64,000 nt of DNA from Embleya sp051903075 (GTDB lineage Bacteria; Actinomycetota; Actinomycetes; Streptomycetales; Streptomycetaceae). Position numbers and translations under genes: made by a program. The stretch covers positions 3,906,001 through 3,970,000 of the forward strand of contig NZ_CP182423.1 of the NCBI RefSeq assembly GCF_051903075.1, in the 5' to 3' direction. The notes beneath the pieces were generated by a model. It was not told the DNA's origin. It worked only from the letters and a program-made list of their open reading frames with translations, and did no database searches. Numbering within the stretch: the stretch's first letter is position 1; each line of letters starts with the position of its first letter. Shown here in pieces: positions 27,945-37,071 of this stretch.

Positions 27945-28285
27945 TCGGCGTTGGAATGGCCCTCGTGGCGCCCGGACATCCGCGCCGTCGTCATCGCGAA
28001 CGCAGGATCGGCATGCACCGCGAGATGCGCAAACTCGCCGAGATCTCCGATCTATTGCCCGGCGGTGCTCTCGGACTGCGTCGTCTACCCCTCGATCGCG
28101 TTCCCGCTGGACGTGCTCCCGCGCACTCCCGGAGGCAAGCCCCTCCCGGGCGCCTTCCGGCTCGGCGGCGGCTCCGGCACGGTCAAGCACGAGGGCACCC
28201 GCCCATGCTCGGCGTCCTCGAAATGCTCGCCCAGGGCACCAACGCGGCCCGCCACGTCAAACCCGGCGATCCACACCCGCCATGA
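27945..28285 (+). pseudogene. Telomere-associated (Tap-like) protein, C-terminal remnant
   Basis: Pieces of one protein alternate between two frames: LEWPSWRPDIRAVVIANA; GMHREMRKLAEISDLLP; VLSDCVVYPSIAFPLDVLP, RTPGGKPLPGAFRLG, GTVKHEGTRP; then MLGVLEMLAQGTNAARHV. In this order they match, from memory, the C-terminus of the actinobacterial proteins annotated as telomere-associated protein. At least three frameshifts are needed, so it is dead. Such genes are typical of linear chromosome ends and linear plasmids. Confidence 0.6.
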
Positions 28286-28627
28286 CTTCTCCGATCATGG
28301 AGACCCGAAGCCCCGCCGGCAGCGACATGGAACGCGCCTCGAACATCCCCCTCCGTATCGGTCAAACGACAGGATCGGAAGTCGTCTCGGCCGGTGGGGT
28401 GTTGTGAGCCACGATCAGCCGAGCCCTCCGGTGCGTCCCACGCCGGGAGCTGTCGTCTTTCGGTGTGTGGGACCCGCTGAGTGTGGGGGCACCGGGGGAC
28501 CGGACAGGCGCGTGCGCCTGCGCAAACGGGTGACGTCGCGAGGGGGCCGCAACCACGTGCCGTCGGTGTCGTTGAGACCGGTACAGGGTGCCGCGCGAGG
28601 CGGAGCCCCGAAGAAATGGGAGTGTGT

Positions 28628-28930
28628 GTGAGCGGGTTCAAGAAGGGCGCCGTGCTGGCTGCCGGTGCGGCGGCCGTGGTGATGGGCGGCGCGGGTGCCG
28701 CGCACGCCGCGGCCGACGCGGACGGGGCGGCGGTCGGCTCCCCGGGTGTGGTGTCGGGCAACAACATCCAGATCCCGGTCCACGTCCCGGTCAACCTGTG
28801 CGGGAACACCATCGACGTGATCGGCGTGCTCAACCCGGCGTTCGGCAACACCTGCCTGAACATCGACGACGACCACGACGAGCACGACGGCGACCACAAG
28901 GCGCCGCACCACGGCGGCCACCGGGGCTGA
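28628..28930 (+). CDS. Short chaplin with His/Asp-rich tail
   Basis: This secreted protein of about 100 aa has a signal peptide (FKKGAVLAAGAAAVVMGG, then AGAAHA) and one chaplin domain: GVVSGNNIQIPVHVPVNLCG, then VLNPAFGNTC with the two conserved Cys. Short chaplins assemble into amphipathic surface fibres that help aerial hyphae escape water. Unusually, the domain is followed by a DDDHDEHDGDHKAPHHGGH tail. A GTG at 28628 is preceded by GGAG at good spacing and gives the usual N-terminus. An ATG at 28616 would add four residues. Confidence 0.85.
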   Translation: MSGFKKGAVLAAGAAAVVMGGAGAAHAAADADGAAVGSPGVVSGNNIQIPVHVPVNLCGNTIDVIGVLNPAFGNTCLNIDDDHDEHDGDHKAPHHGGHRG

Positions 28931-29233
28931 CCCGCCCGCGACTCGACCGTCCTCCACGTCCGAGTCCACGCCGCAGCACCCCTTCCGGCCCTCGCGTCAG
29001 CATCCCGCGAGGGCCGGAGCACGCCCACGATCGAGCCAGCCGTGTCCGTGCTACCACACCCTCGCGCTCACTCGCGATCCTCACCGGCACCCCGTCGACA
29101 CGGCGCGCACCGCGCACGGGCCGGCCTCAAGGACCGGCCCCGAGCAACGTCTGCGAGCCTCCGCCTCATTCGCGCTGTCCTCGACGCGGCTCGGACCGCG
29201 CCCGGCACTGCTCCCGATCCGAATCCCGCCCGG
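28931..29233. other. Intergenic, nothing recognised
   Basis: This stretch lies between the chaplin end and the convergent hypothetical gene. No hairpin or gene is convincing. Confidence 0.4.
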
Positions 29234-29671
29234 CTACGCGGGGCCCGCTGCGAGGACGTCCAGGAGCAGACGCGACGAGCCCAGGGCGGGGTCGCGGTCG
29301 TCGACGAGCGCGAGCAGTTGCGGCACGTGTTCGACGATGTTCTGAGTCCAGGTCGTGGCGCCCGGATGTTGTGCCCCATGGAGTTCGTCACGGTAGGGCA
29401 GCCACAGCCCGGCCTCGTAGTCCCGTCGCAGCATGGCGACTTCGCGTTCGACAACCGCCCGGATGCGGTCCTCGACGACGAGTTCGCCGCGAACGTGGCC
29501 GGGTCGGGCTCGGCGGCAGCGCGCGCACAACGCCACCGGCCGGGACGATCCGACTTCGGATCGCAGGATCACGGGCGCCCCGCCGCCGCCCGGGATCCGC
29601 TCGTTGCACAGCCGGCAGACGGCAACGGCAACGGCGACGGTCGAGCGCGGATGGGACCCGGAGGCGCTCAC
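29234..29671 (-). CDS. Hypothetical protein with a Cys4 zinc-ribbon-like N-terminus
   Basis: The 145-aa frame has good coding bias. Near the N-terminus are CRLCNERIPGGGG and then ALCARCRRARPG, a CxxC...CxxC arrangement likely to bind zinc. The C-terminal part is helical (REVAMLRRDYEAGLWLPYRD, then NIVEHVPQLLALVDDRD). I do not recognise the family. It is adjacent to a broken resolvase gene in the same orientation, so it may belong to the same lost element. Confidence 0.5.
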   Translation of the reverse strand: MSASGSHPRSTVAVAVAVCRLCNERIPGGGGAPVILRSEVGSSRPVALCARCRRARPGHVRGELVVEDRIRAVVEREVAMLRRDYEAGLWLPYRDELHGAQHPGATTWTQNIVEHVPQLLALVDDRDPALGSSRLLLDVLAAGPA

Positions 29672-29989
29672 ACCGGTTCAGAGATGTCATCCGCGGTCGG
29701 TCGCGCGTATTGCCCCACCACAGCCGCCGGCGCCCGCAGGAAGGACCCCGCGGCGGGGATCTCCGGCTACGAAAATCTTGCCAGAGCCGTCTGAGTGCTC
29801 CACCCCGTACGGAGCTATGTGCACCAATCAGGCGACGATGACCACGACCCCCAGCGTCATCGCCGAACACCCTGCTGTCCGGGCCTCGTGGGCTCCTGGT
29901 GCCGAGCGGCACGATATCGAGGGCGCCGGACCGGACTTGGGAGACGACACATGACCGACACCACCCCACCCCTGCGGCTCGCAGACGTC

Positions 29990-30801
29990 TCCACACCTTG
30001 ATCGTCCGTGCGGTCCGGGACGTGTCCACGGCACCGGGGTACGCCTCGCGTTTGGCGTGCCCGGCCAAGGCCCGGTGGAGGCTGGCCAGGCTCGGGTGGT
30101 GCCCCTTGCGTCCGCCGGTGGGGATGATCAGGTCGAGTCGGATCGCCTCGACCGGTTCGCCGGCCGCCCGGCGTCGCAGCACGGTGTGCAGCATGTCGTC
30201 GGTCCGGACCGGTGGGGTCATGGATCCCGGTCAACGGGCCGGCCGGCATCTCCAGCACCAGGCCGTGTGCGGTCAGATGGTCGGCGAGCGCTGTCAGCTC
30301 GGCTGCGTCGCGCCCCAGTCGCTTCATCCCGTACACGGTCAGGATCGCCCGGCAGTGCGGGGCGTACGCCTTGATCTCGCGTGCGCACTTCAGCGCGGCC
30401 TCGAACCGCGGACGCACCCGCACACGGGTACTGACCTTCTCGGCGAATACCTTCTCGCGCCCGATGCCGTGCGTGGCGAGCGCGTCGAGCTGGGACTGGA
30501 GTTACTGCGCCACGGTGCTGCATCTCGCGTACCCGACGCGGATGTCCGCGCCCCGGGAGCCCGCCTCGATCGGCTCGGGCGGCGCGAGGCCCGGCCGCCA
30601 CGGCTGCCCAGGTCCGCGATCGGCGGGAGTGGGCACCCGCAACAGCTTCGCCAACCGGGGCACCTTGGTGAACCGTCCGGTGTGGAACGCACCGGCCACC
30701 GCCCCGCCTCGTGAGCGGCACGGCGAGCCGGGCTGCCCGACCAGACAACGCGGACAGGGATGACGCTCGATCTCGTCGGCGTCGGACGCGGATTCCGTCA
30801 T
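29990..30801 (-). pseudogene. Serine recombinase (resolvase/invertase) with zinc-finger-like N-terminus, decayed
   Basis: The frame from 30801 has an N-terminal CPRCLVGQPGSPCRSRGG motif and reaches the resolvase catalytic Ser region (IRVGYARCSTVAQ). It then hits a stop and continues in another frame with KVSTRVRVRPRFEAALKCAR, GMKRLGRDAAELTALADHL and LVLEMPAGPLTGI. The next expected block is deleted. A further frame supplies the C-terminal DDMLHTVLRRRAAGEPVEAI and GHHPSLASLHRALAGHAK. It resembles Streptomyces recombinases linked to mobile elements. It is certainly inactive. Confidence 0.72.
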
Positions 30802-30950
30802 GTCCGCGAACGTGTCACAAACATCTCTCGGAAGTGCCCGATCGACGGAATTGCGTGAGAACGGGTTCTGAGGGCGAATCGCGGGTCCGTGCGATGTGTT
30901 GGCCCTGTTGTGGATCCTGCTCCGGGAATGGATCGTTTGTGATAGGTCCC

Positions 30951-31610
30951 TCAGGTGTGCAGGGCGGCCGGGGCGGGGGCTACGGCCGGGCTCTCGCTGT
31001 CGGCTGCGCGGGATCGGCTGCGGCGGATCTTGCGTGCGGCCAGTGCGATGGCCGCGATCACCGCTGCTGCGGCGGCGAGGGCCGGGCCACCATAGGTGAT
31101 GGCGTGCTGAAAGGAAGTGGCCGCGGCGTATCCGGCTGTGGCCTCGGCGCCGGCCCACAAAGGGGCGGCGAGCAGGCTGTAGGGGGCGATGCGGCGGTAG
31201 GGCAAGGCGGTCGCCCCCGCCAGGTGCGGGGTGAGGGTTCGTACCACGGGGACGAATCGGGAAAGGAAAACGGCCTGCCCGCCGCGTCGGGCCATGAGGG
31301 CCTGTGCCCGTTGCCAGGCGGCGGTGGGGATGCGGCGGCCGAGGCGGCCGGTGCGCAGGCGGCTGCCGAGCAGGTGCCCGGTGCGGTGGCCGAGCGCGTC
31401 ACCGGCCACGACGGCGCTCGCGGCGGTGGTGATGACCAGGATGAGATTCAAGTCCCCGGTGCGGGCCAGGGCCCCGGCGGCCAGCAGAAGGGTCAGGGTC
31501 GGGATGAACGCGCCGATCAGCAGCACGGATTCGGCCAGTACCGTGGCGGCCAGGATCGTGTAGGCGGCTGGAGCGGGGACGTGACCGATCAGTCCGGTCA
31601 GCGTGTTCAC
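30951..31610 (-). CDS. DedA-family membrane protein
   Basis: This 219-aa protein has about five membrane segments. DedA hallmarks are the N-terminal ESVLLIGAFIPTLTLLLAAG, the ITTAASAVVAGDALGHRTGH loop, and QAVFLSRFVPVVRTLTPHLAG with the conserved R-x-x-P. DedA/VTT-type proteins move phospholipids or polyprenyl-phosphate carriers across the membrane. The GTG start at 31610 overlaps the stop of the methyltransferase gene (GTGA), so the two are translated together. That context suggests a joint role in membrane lipid handling. Confidence 0.88.
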   Translation of the reverse strand: MNTLTGLIGHVPAPAAYTILAATVLAESVLLIGAFIPTLTLLLAAGALARTGDLNLILVITTAASAVVAGDALGHRTGHLLGSRLRTGRLGRRIPTAAWQRAQALMARRGGQAVFLSRFVPVVRTLTPHLAGATALPYRRIAPYSLLAAPLWAGAEATAGYAAATSFQHAITYGGPALAAAAAVIAAIALAARKIRRSRSRAADSESPAVAPAPAALHT

Positions 31611-32335
31611 CGGGCGACTCCGGCCGTGATGTCCAGCGCTGTCGGTACGGACGCGTGAAGAGGGCGGCGCAGCTGCGAGACGTTGGCCGGGGGCAGGTTG
31701 CCCCATACGGTCCAGCAGCCGGTGGCGTACCGGCGCCGGTAGCCGGCGAGGACCTCTTCGACGGCTCGGTGGCGGCGTGTCTCGGTGCGGGAGGCGGTCA
31801 GGGCGCGGGCGTAGCGGGTGCCGCGGTAGGCGAAGTAGGTGAGGGTGCCGCCGGGGTGGAGCAGTTCCAGGTAACGGCTCATGATCGTGTCGACCTGGGT
31901 GGGGGTGAAGTTGGTGAACGGCAGGCCGGAGACGATCACGTCGTAGGGGCGGCCGGTGTCGAGCTCTTCGACCAGGGTGTGGTGGACGCGGACCCGTTCG
32001 CTCTCCCCGGCCAGCCGCGGGTGGGTGCGCACGAGGTGGCGCAGCTGGGAGGCGAAGCGCGCGTTGGCCTCGACGATGTCCAGTCGGCTGCCCGGGGAGA
32101 GCCGAGGGATGAGGGCGCGGGTTACCGAGCCGGTGCCCGCGCCCGCCTCCAGGACGTTCAGCGGCCGCCTCGCGTGGTCTTGGACCGGGTCGGTCAACAG
32201 GCGGGCCAGCGCCTTGCCGCTGGGGGCGATGGCTCCGGTGGTGCGCAGGTCGCGGGCGGCTTCGAGGAGGAACATCCAGCCCTCGGCGTTGCGCTGCGCG
32301 AGGACATGCTCGTGTGAGGTGGTCCATTCGTCCAT
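31607..32335 (-). CDS. Class I SAM methyltransferase, phospholipid N-methyltransferase-like
   Basis: This is 242 aa. The SAM-binding motif is PLNVLEAGAGTGSVTRALIP, followed by LDIVEANARFASQLRHLV and YDVIVSGLPFTNFTP with motif IV. The region GGTLTYFAYRGTRYARAL matches bacterial phosphatidylethanolamine N-methyltransferases of the PmtA kind. Coupling to a DedA protein and the divergent two-component system point to membrane-lipid modification under stress control. The substrate is inferred from family resemblance only. Confidence 0.75.
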   Translation of the reverse strand: MDEWTTSHEHVLAQRNAEGWMFLLEAARDLRTTGAIAPSGKALARLLTDPVQDHARRPLNVLEAGAGTGSVTRALIPRLSPGSRLDIVEANARFASQLRHLVRTHPRLAGESERVRVHHTLVEELDTGRPYDVIVSGLPFTNFTPTQVDTIMSRYLELLHPGGTLTYFAYRGTRYARALTASRTETRRHRAVEEVLAGYRRRYATGCWTVWGNLPPANVSQLRRPLHASVPTALDITAGVAR

Positions 32336-32392
32336 GGCTTCGACGCTAAGGACGCCGCCATCCCTGCGGATCGCCCCTTGTGCGGCCGCTGT

Positions 32393-32410
32393 CCCCTACG
32401 AAAGTAGGGG
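32393..32410. promoter_or_regulatory. Likely operator of the two-component system
   Basis: CCCCTAC-GAAA-GTAGGGG is a perfect 7-bp inverted repeat in the divergent gap between the methyltransferase and kinase genes. The TAC-N4-GTA core is the type of site bound by NarL/LuxR-type response regulators. It is a candidate binding site for the response regulator encoded at 33613, controlling both directions. Confidence 0.5.
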
Positions 32411-32467
32411 GTCGTACGGGCAGAACGTCGGCGGTGGAAATCGCGGCCGACTGCCTACGCTGCACGG

Positions 32468-33616
32468 GTGGAACGAGAACGAAGCCGCCAGTGGGCCGCG
32501 TACGGGCGCTACGCGCTGGTGGCGCTGCTGACCCTGGGCGCTGTGCAGAACGGATCCTCGCTCGGTGGCGGCCAGTACGTCACCGTCCGCAGCGCGGTCG
32601 TACTCGCCTGCGGGCCGGCTCTGCTGTGGGGCCGACGGTTGTGGTGGCTCGCTCCCGCTCTGACCACGGTGGCCGCGGGGGTGTGGGGATGGCCCGTCAT
32701 GCCGCTGTTCGTGATCGCCTTGTTCGACCTTGCCGACCGGCGGCGCGTCCGCGCGGCCGTGTTCTGCTCAGCTGTCGCGCTCGCGGGCAACGCCGTTCTG
32801 AGCCCGGCTGCGTCTTTGTGGATCCCGCAGCAGTACGGCTCGATGCTCTTCATAATGCTGGCCGTGATCGGTGGGCTGTGGATGGGCAACCGGCGCCGCC
32901 TCGTCCAGGCGCTGGACGCCGAGGTGGAGCATCTGCGGACCGAGCGGGAACTGCGTGAACAGACCGCGCGGATGGCGGAGCGTTCCGCGATCGCGGCGGA
33001 GATGCACGATGTGCTCGCCCACCGCCTCAGCCTGATCGCCCTGCACACCGGTGTCCTCGCCACGAAGAAGGACACACTGCCCGATCCCGTCGTCGAGCGC
33101 CTCAGCCTGCTGCGCACCGCTTCCACCGACGCCCTGACCGACCTGCGCGACGTACTGGGCGCCCTGCGCGCCCCCGAGCCCCTGTCCGCCACCGTCCCGC
33201 CCGCTCCGGTCCTGCGCGACGTCGAAGAGATGATCGAGCAGGCACGGTCGGCCGGACAGCGCATCGACGTGACGGTGGACGGCAGCCCCGCGCAGGCGCC
33301 CGCCGCGCACCGACTGGCCGTCTACCGGCTGGTCCAGGAGGCACTGACCAACGCCCGCAAGCACGCCCCCGACGCACCCGTTCGCCTCCGCATCGCCTAC
33401 GCGCCACCCGTCACCCTGGTGGAGGTCACCAACCCGCCCGGCAACGGCCTGACCGGCGTCCCGTCGCTTCCTTCCGGCTTCGGCCTGATCGGCCTGCGCG
33501 AGCGCGTCGAAGCACTCGGCGGACACCTGACCGCCGGGCTCGGCGGCGCCGGCACCTGGCGTCTGGCCGCCCGCATCCCCCACCCCGTCACCGAACAGAA
33601 CGGCCCCGATTCGTGA
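32468..33616 (+). CDS. Sensor histidine kinase (HisKA_3 type)
   Basis: The 382-aa protein has four or five N-terminal membrane helices (from YALVALLTLGAVQNG to MLFIMLAVIGGLW) and a coiled linker. The dimerisation helix carries the phospho-accepting His in AAEMHDVLAHRLSLIALH (about His180), and a HATPase_c domain follows (YRLVQEALTNARKHAP; GFGLIGLRERVEALGG). It lacks a large sensor domain, so it probably senses within the membrane. Its stop overlaps the start of the response regulator (GTGA). Confidence 0.93.
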   Translation: MERERSRQWAAYGRYALVALLTLGAVQNGSSLGGGQYVTVRSAVVLACGPALLWGRRLWWLAPALTTVAAGVWGWPVMPLFVIALFDLADRRRVRAAVFCSAVALAGNAVLSPAASLWIPQQYGSMLFIMLAVIGGLWMGNRRRLVQALDAEVEHLRTERELREQTARMAERSAIAAEMHDVLAHRLSLIALHTGVLATKKDTLPDPVVERLSLLRTASTDALTDLRDVLGALRAPEPLSATVPPAPVLRDVEEMIEQARSAGQRIDVTVDGSPAQAPAAHRLAVYRLVQEALTNARKHAPDAPVRLRIAYAPPVTLVEVTNPPGNGLTGVPSLPSGFGLIGLRERVEALGGHLTAGLGGAGTWRLAARIPHPVTEQNGPDS

Positions 33617-34278
33617 TCCGCGCCATGGTCGTCGACGACGACGCCCTCGTCCGCCTCGGCCTGACCGACCTCCTCGACAGCGACGCCACCATCGAAGTCG
33701 TCGCCCAGGCCACCGACGGACTCCACGCCGTCGAACAGGCCACCGCCCACCGCGTCGACGTCGCCCTGGTCGACGTCCGCATGCCCCGCATGGACGGCAT
33801 CACCGCCACCAAACACCTGCGCGCCCTGCCCCACCCCCCGAAGGTCATCACCCTGACCACCTTCGACCTCGACGAGTACGTCTACGACGCGCTGGCCGCC
33901 GGAGCCGACGGCTTCCTCCTCAAAGACACCGACCCGGCCGAAATCCTGCGCGCCGTCCACCTCGTCGCCGCAGGCTCCGCCATGCTCCACCCCACCGCCG
34001 CCCGCCGCCTCATCGACCGATACCACCACACAAGCCGCCCCCAGGCCACCCAGGCCCGGACACGCATCGACACCCTCACCCCACGCGAAAAGGACGTGCT
34101 GAGCCTGCTTGCCCAAGGAAATACCAATGCCGACATCGCGAAAAATCTGGGCATGCAGGAGAGCACCGTCAAATCCCACGTCAGCCGCATCCTGACCACT
34201 CTGGGCGTTACCAATCGTGTCCAGGCCGCGATCGTGGCCCGCGACGCGGGCCTCACACGGCGGACGGGTGGCGCCTGA
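33613..34278 (+). CDS. NarL/LuxR-family response regulator
   Basis: This 221-aa protein has a receiver domain with the acidic pocket (VVDDDALVR), phospho-acceptor Asp54 (ALVDVRMPRMDG), the conserved Thr (ITLTTFD) and Lys (FLLKDT). The C-terminal LuxR helix-turn-helix is complete (LTPREKDVLSLLAQGNTNAD, NLGMQESTVKSHVSRIL). It is cotranscribed with the kinase at 32468. The inverted repeat at 32393-32410 is its probable target. Confidence 0.94.
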   Translation: MIRAMVVDDDALVRLGLTDLLDSDATIEVVAQATDGLHAVEQATAHRVDVALVDVRMPRMDGITATKHLRALPHPPKVITLTTFDLDEYVYDALAAGADGFLLKDTDPAEILRAVHLVAAGSAMLHPTAARRLIDRYHHTSRPQATQARTRIDTLTPREKDVLSLLAQGNTNADIAKNLGMQESTVKSHVSRILTTLGVTNRVQAAIVARDAGLTRRTGGA

Positions 34279-34283
34279 CCCGG

Positions 34284-35118
34284 CGTGGGTTCGCTCCGTG
34301 GACCAAGGTCTACCGCCCGCCCGCCGACGGGGGCCGGCGCGAGCGTGTGCAGTTCGCGGTTCCTCGGCTGGGACGCCCTCGATTCCCGTTCCTGGGCCGA
34401 CGCCGCCTCCCTGCCCCCGGCCGAACTCGCCGATCTGCTCGGCGCCTACGCCGCTCGGGTGGTCAAGGACCCGGCCACCGGTGGTTGGCGTTCCGGCCCG
34501 GTCGTAGGGTCGCTGACCGAGCCGGTGGACCCCGCGCCGCCCGAGGCCCCGGACGAGCACCCCGTCGCGCAGAACCGGCACGGCGCGGACGTCCTGGTCG
34601 AGGAGGCGTACGACTGGCACCGCCCGATCCATCTGATCGGCGACACCGAGGCCGAGGTCGAGTTCGCGGTGGGTCTGGACGTCAACGCCGCGTTCCTCGC
34701 CGCCGCGTCCCGCCTGCCCGTGGGACTGGGCGCCCCGGTCCACGTCCAGGCCCCGACGTTCGACCCGAACTCCCCGGGTGCCGGTACGTCGACCTCTCCG
34801 GCATCGACCTGGACCGGCGGCTGCCGTCCCCGTTCACCTCCACCGGCATTGCCCCCACCGGGCCAGGCTGGTGCGCCACCCCCACCGTCGCCTACGCGAC
34901 CGAACTCGGAGCCGCCGTCGACCCGTTCGAGGCGTGGATCCGCCCCGACCACGGCCCCTACCTGGACCCCTGGTACACCCGCCTGCGCGCGACGCCTACC
35001 TGGCCACCATGGCCGACCTCGGCGTCACCCCCGACCTGACCGACGCCGCGTGCCTGACCGCCATGGAGCACCACAAGCAGGCCGACCCCGCGCGCGCGAT
35101 CGTGTTGTCCGCGATCAA
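34284..35118 (+). pseudogene. Telomere-associated (Tap-like) protein, central remnant
   Basis: Three frames together encode a contiguous protein: FAPWTKVYRPPADG; FLGWDALDSRSWADAASLPP, AELADLLGAYAARVVKDPAT, EYPVAQ-type VAQNRHGADVLVEEAYDWHR; DLSGIDLDRRLPSPFTSTGI; then DAACLTAMEHHKQADPARAI. It matches the central part of the same protein family as the remnant at 27945. It ends abruptly at about 35118 inside VLSAIK, where an unrelated transporter begins. Frameshifts occur near 34345 and 34785, and others follow. It is a dead copy cut by a deletion. Confidence 0.62.
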
Positions 35119-35990
35119 GTGTTGGTGGCCTCGCTCGTCCTGTTCGTCCTCGCCGACCTCGCGTCGGCCGTGGCGCCGAACCTGGCGCTCCTTCTGGTCG
35201 CGCGGGTCGCCGCAGAGCTGGGTGCGGCGCTGTACACACCCAACGCCTCCGTGGCGGCCGCCGCGCTCGCCGGTCCCGCCGCGTGCGGACGGTCGTTGTC
35301 GGTGATCCTCGGCGGACTGACCGTCGGAACCGTCCTTGGTGTCCCGGTCGGCACCGCCATCGGGCAACACGTGTCCTGGAAGGCCGGTCTCGTTTTCGTC
35401 GCGGCCGTGGGCACGGCGGCCTTGCTCGGCGTCCTCCTCGTCCTGCCGACTCTGCCGATTCCCCCACCATCGTCCTCGTCAAGCGTTTCGCTGTACTCGC
35501 CGACCGGCGCATGGTGGCCATGGTCGTGTTCATGCTCCTTACGAGCGCCGCCGGCATCCACGGCACCGCACTCGCGGTCGCGTTGCTCGCGTGGAGACTC
35601 GGTGGCAGCGTCGGTTCGTTCGGCAGCGGACACCTCACCGACCGGCTGGGCGCGTCGCGTACGCTCACGTGGGCCGTATGCCCGTTGACGCTCACCCTCC
35701 TGCTGTTGACCATCAGCACGTCGATCGTGCCCGTGATCGTCGTCATGGTCCTGAACGGCGCCGCCGGATGGGCGATTTCCACGCCGAACAACCACCGCTT
35801 GACGGCGTTGGTGCCGACGCTGCCCAGCGTCGTCATCTCCTTCAACTCTTCCCGGATCTACCTCGGTCAGGCGCTCGGCGCCGCCCTCGGCGGTCTCCTG
35901 ATCGACCACGACGCGAGCGCCCGCACACTCTGCCTCACCGGCGCGGGCCTCGGTGTGCCTGCCATCGCCTGCGCCGGCCGGGATCCCGCC
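35119..35990 (+). pseudogene. MFS transporter, truncated with frameshift and internal deletion
   Basis: Recognisable helices of a major-facilitator transporter start at LVASLVLFVLADLASAVAPN and run through GRSLSVILGGLTVGTVLGVP to PTLPIPPPS. The frame then changes near 35470 and continues VKRFAVLADRRMVAMVVFML, LTSAAGIHGTALAVALLAW (about 20 residues missing here) and GSFGSGHLTDRLGASRTLTW to LVPTLPSVVISFNSS. The first helices and the C-terminal end are missing. It resembles drug/arabinose-type efflux permeases. Confidence 0.7.
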
Positions 35991-36017
35991 CTCGGTGGCC
36001 GGGCTCCCGGGTCCCGG

Positions 36018-36989
36018 TCACGGGCAGGTGACGACCTGGCCGGCCCAGGACAGGCCGCCGCCGAAGGCGAACAGCAGCACCGGTGCGCCGCTGGGCAATT
36101 CGCCGCGCTCGCGGAGCTTCGACAAGGCGAGGGGCACGGAGGCGGCCGAGGTGTTGCCGGACTCGGTGACGTCCCGGGCGATCACCGCGTCCGGGCGCAG
36201 GCCGAGGCGGGCGACGAGGGCTTCGATGATGCGGAGGTTGGCTTGGTGGGTGACGACGCCGGCCAGGTCCGTGGGGGCGATCCCGGCGCGGTGGCAGGCC
36301 CGTTCGGCCAGGGCGGACAGCTCCCGGGTGGCCCAGCGGAAGACGCTCTGTCCCTCTTGGGCGAAGCGCGGGTGCCAGGCGTCCACGAGCCGCACCGCGT
36401 CCGCGCGAGTCGGATCGGATCCCCATACGACCGGGCCGATGCCGATGCCGATGCCGATACCGCTGTCCCGGCCCGGGCCGATCGTGCCGATGACGGCCGC
36501 CCCGGCGCCGTCACCGAGGAGGACGCAGGTGCTGCGGTCGGTCCAGTCGGTCAGGTCGGACATCTTCTCCGCGCCGATGACCAGGGCGTGTTCGGCGGCG
36601 CCGGCGCGGACCGAGTGGTCCGCGCAAGCCAGTGCCGTGCAGAAGCCGGCGCAGCCGTTGTTGAGGTCGAAGCAGACCGCGGACGGGATGCCGAGGCGGG
36701 CGGCGACCTGTGCGGCGATGGAGGGGCAGTGGTCGATGGCGGAGCAGGTGGCCACGGTGACGAGCCCGATCCGCTCCGGTTCCAGGCCGGCTGCGGCCAG
36801 CGCCTTGCCGGCGGCGATGGTGGCCAGGTCGGTGACGGATTCGTCCGGTTCGGCGATGTGCCGGGTGGCGATGCCGGTGCGCCGGCGGATCCAGGCGTCG
36901 TTCGTGTCGACCATGCCTTCCAGTTCGGTGTTGGTCAGTATGCGAGAGGGCTGGTAGTGGCCCAGTGCGGTGATGCGGGATGCGGGCAT
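36018..36989 (-). CDS. fabH: 3-oxoacyl-ACP synthase III (KAS III, FabH-like)
   Basis: This is 323 aa with the complete FabH catalytic triad: Cys113 in DLNNGCAGFCTAL, His in VVTHQANLRI and Asn in ESGNTSAAS. The N-terminus (VDTNDAWIRRRTGIATRHIA) is typical. It condenses an acyl-CoA starter with malonyl-ACP. It stands alone without other fatty-acid genes, and is divergent from a TetR regulator with an operator between them, so it is a specialised, inducible copy rather than the housekeeping enzyme. A run of repeated GGCATC codons encodes GIGIGIGIG near 36437-36465. The start at 36989 is the first ATG giving the family N-terminus. Confidence 0.9.
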   Translation of the reverse strand: MPASRITALGHYQPSRILTNTELEGMVDTNDAWIRRRTGIATRHIAEPDESVTDLATIAAGKALAAAGLEPERIGLVTVATCSAIDHCPSIAAQVAARLGIPSAVCFDLNNGCAGFCTALACADHSVRAGAAEHALVIGAEKMSDLTDWTDRSTCVLLGDGAGAAVIGTIGPGRDSGIGIGIGIGPVVWGSDPTRADAVRLVDAWHPRFAQEGQSVFRWATRELSALAERACHRAGIAPTDLAGVVTHQANLRIIEALVARLGLRPDAVIARDVTESGNTSAASVPLALSKLRERGELPSGAPVLLFAFGGGLSWAGQVVTCP

Positions 36990-37034
36990 GGTGGGACCCC
37001 TTCTTCGGGAGGAGTGGTGAACGCGCGACATGAC

Positions 37035-37070
37035 GTAGACAGTGTCTACCACCGTCTGGTAGACACTGTC
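37035..37070. promoter_or_regulatory. Two TetR operator half-palindromes in the fabH/tetR gap
   Basis: GTAGACAGTGTCTAC at 37035-37049 is a near-perfect 15-bp palindrome. A second, related copy GTAGACACTGTC follows at 37059-37070 and abuts the TetR start codon. Their placement in the divergent promoter strongly suggests autoregulation and control of fabH. Confidence 0.75.
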
Positions 37071-37071
37071 C

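Noticed and set aside
27038..28018. Long minus-strand open frame
   Set aside because: It is antisense to the DUF1963-like and Tap-like remnants and has low-complexity composition, typical of high-GC shadow frames.
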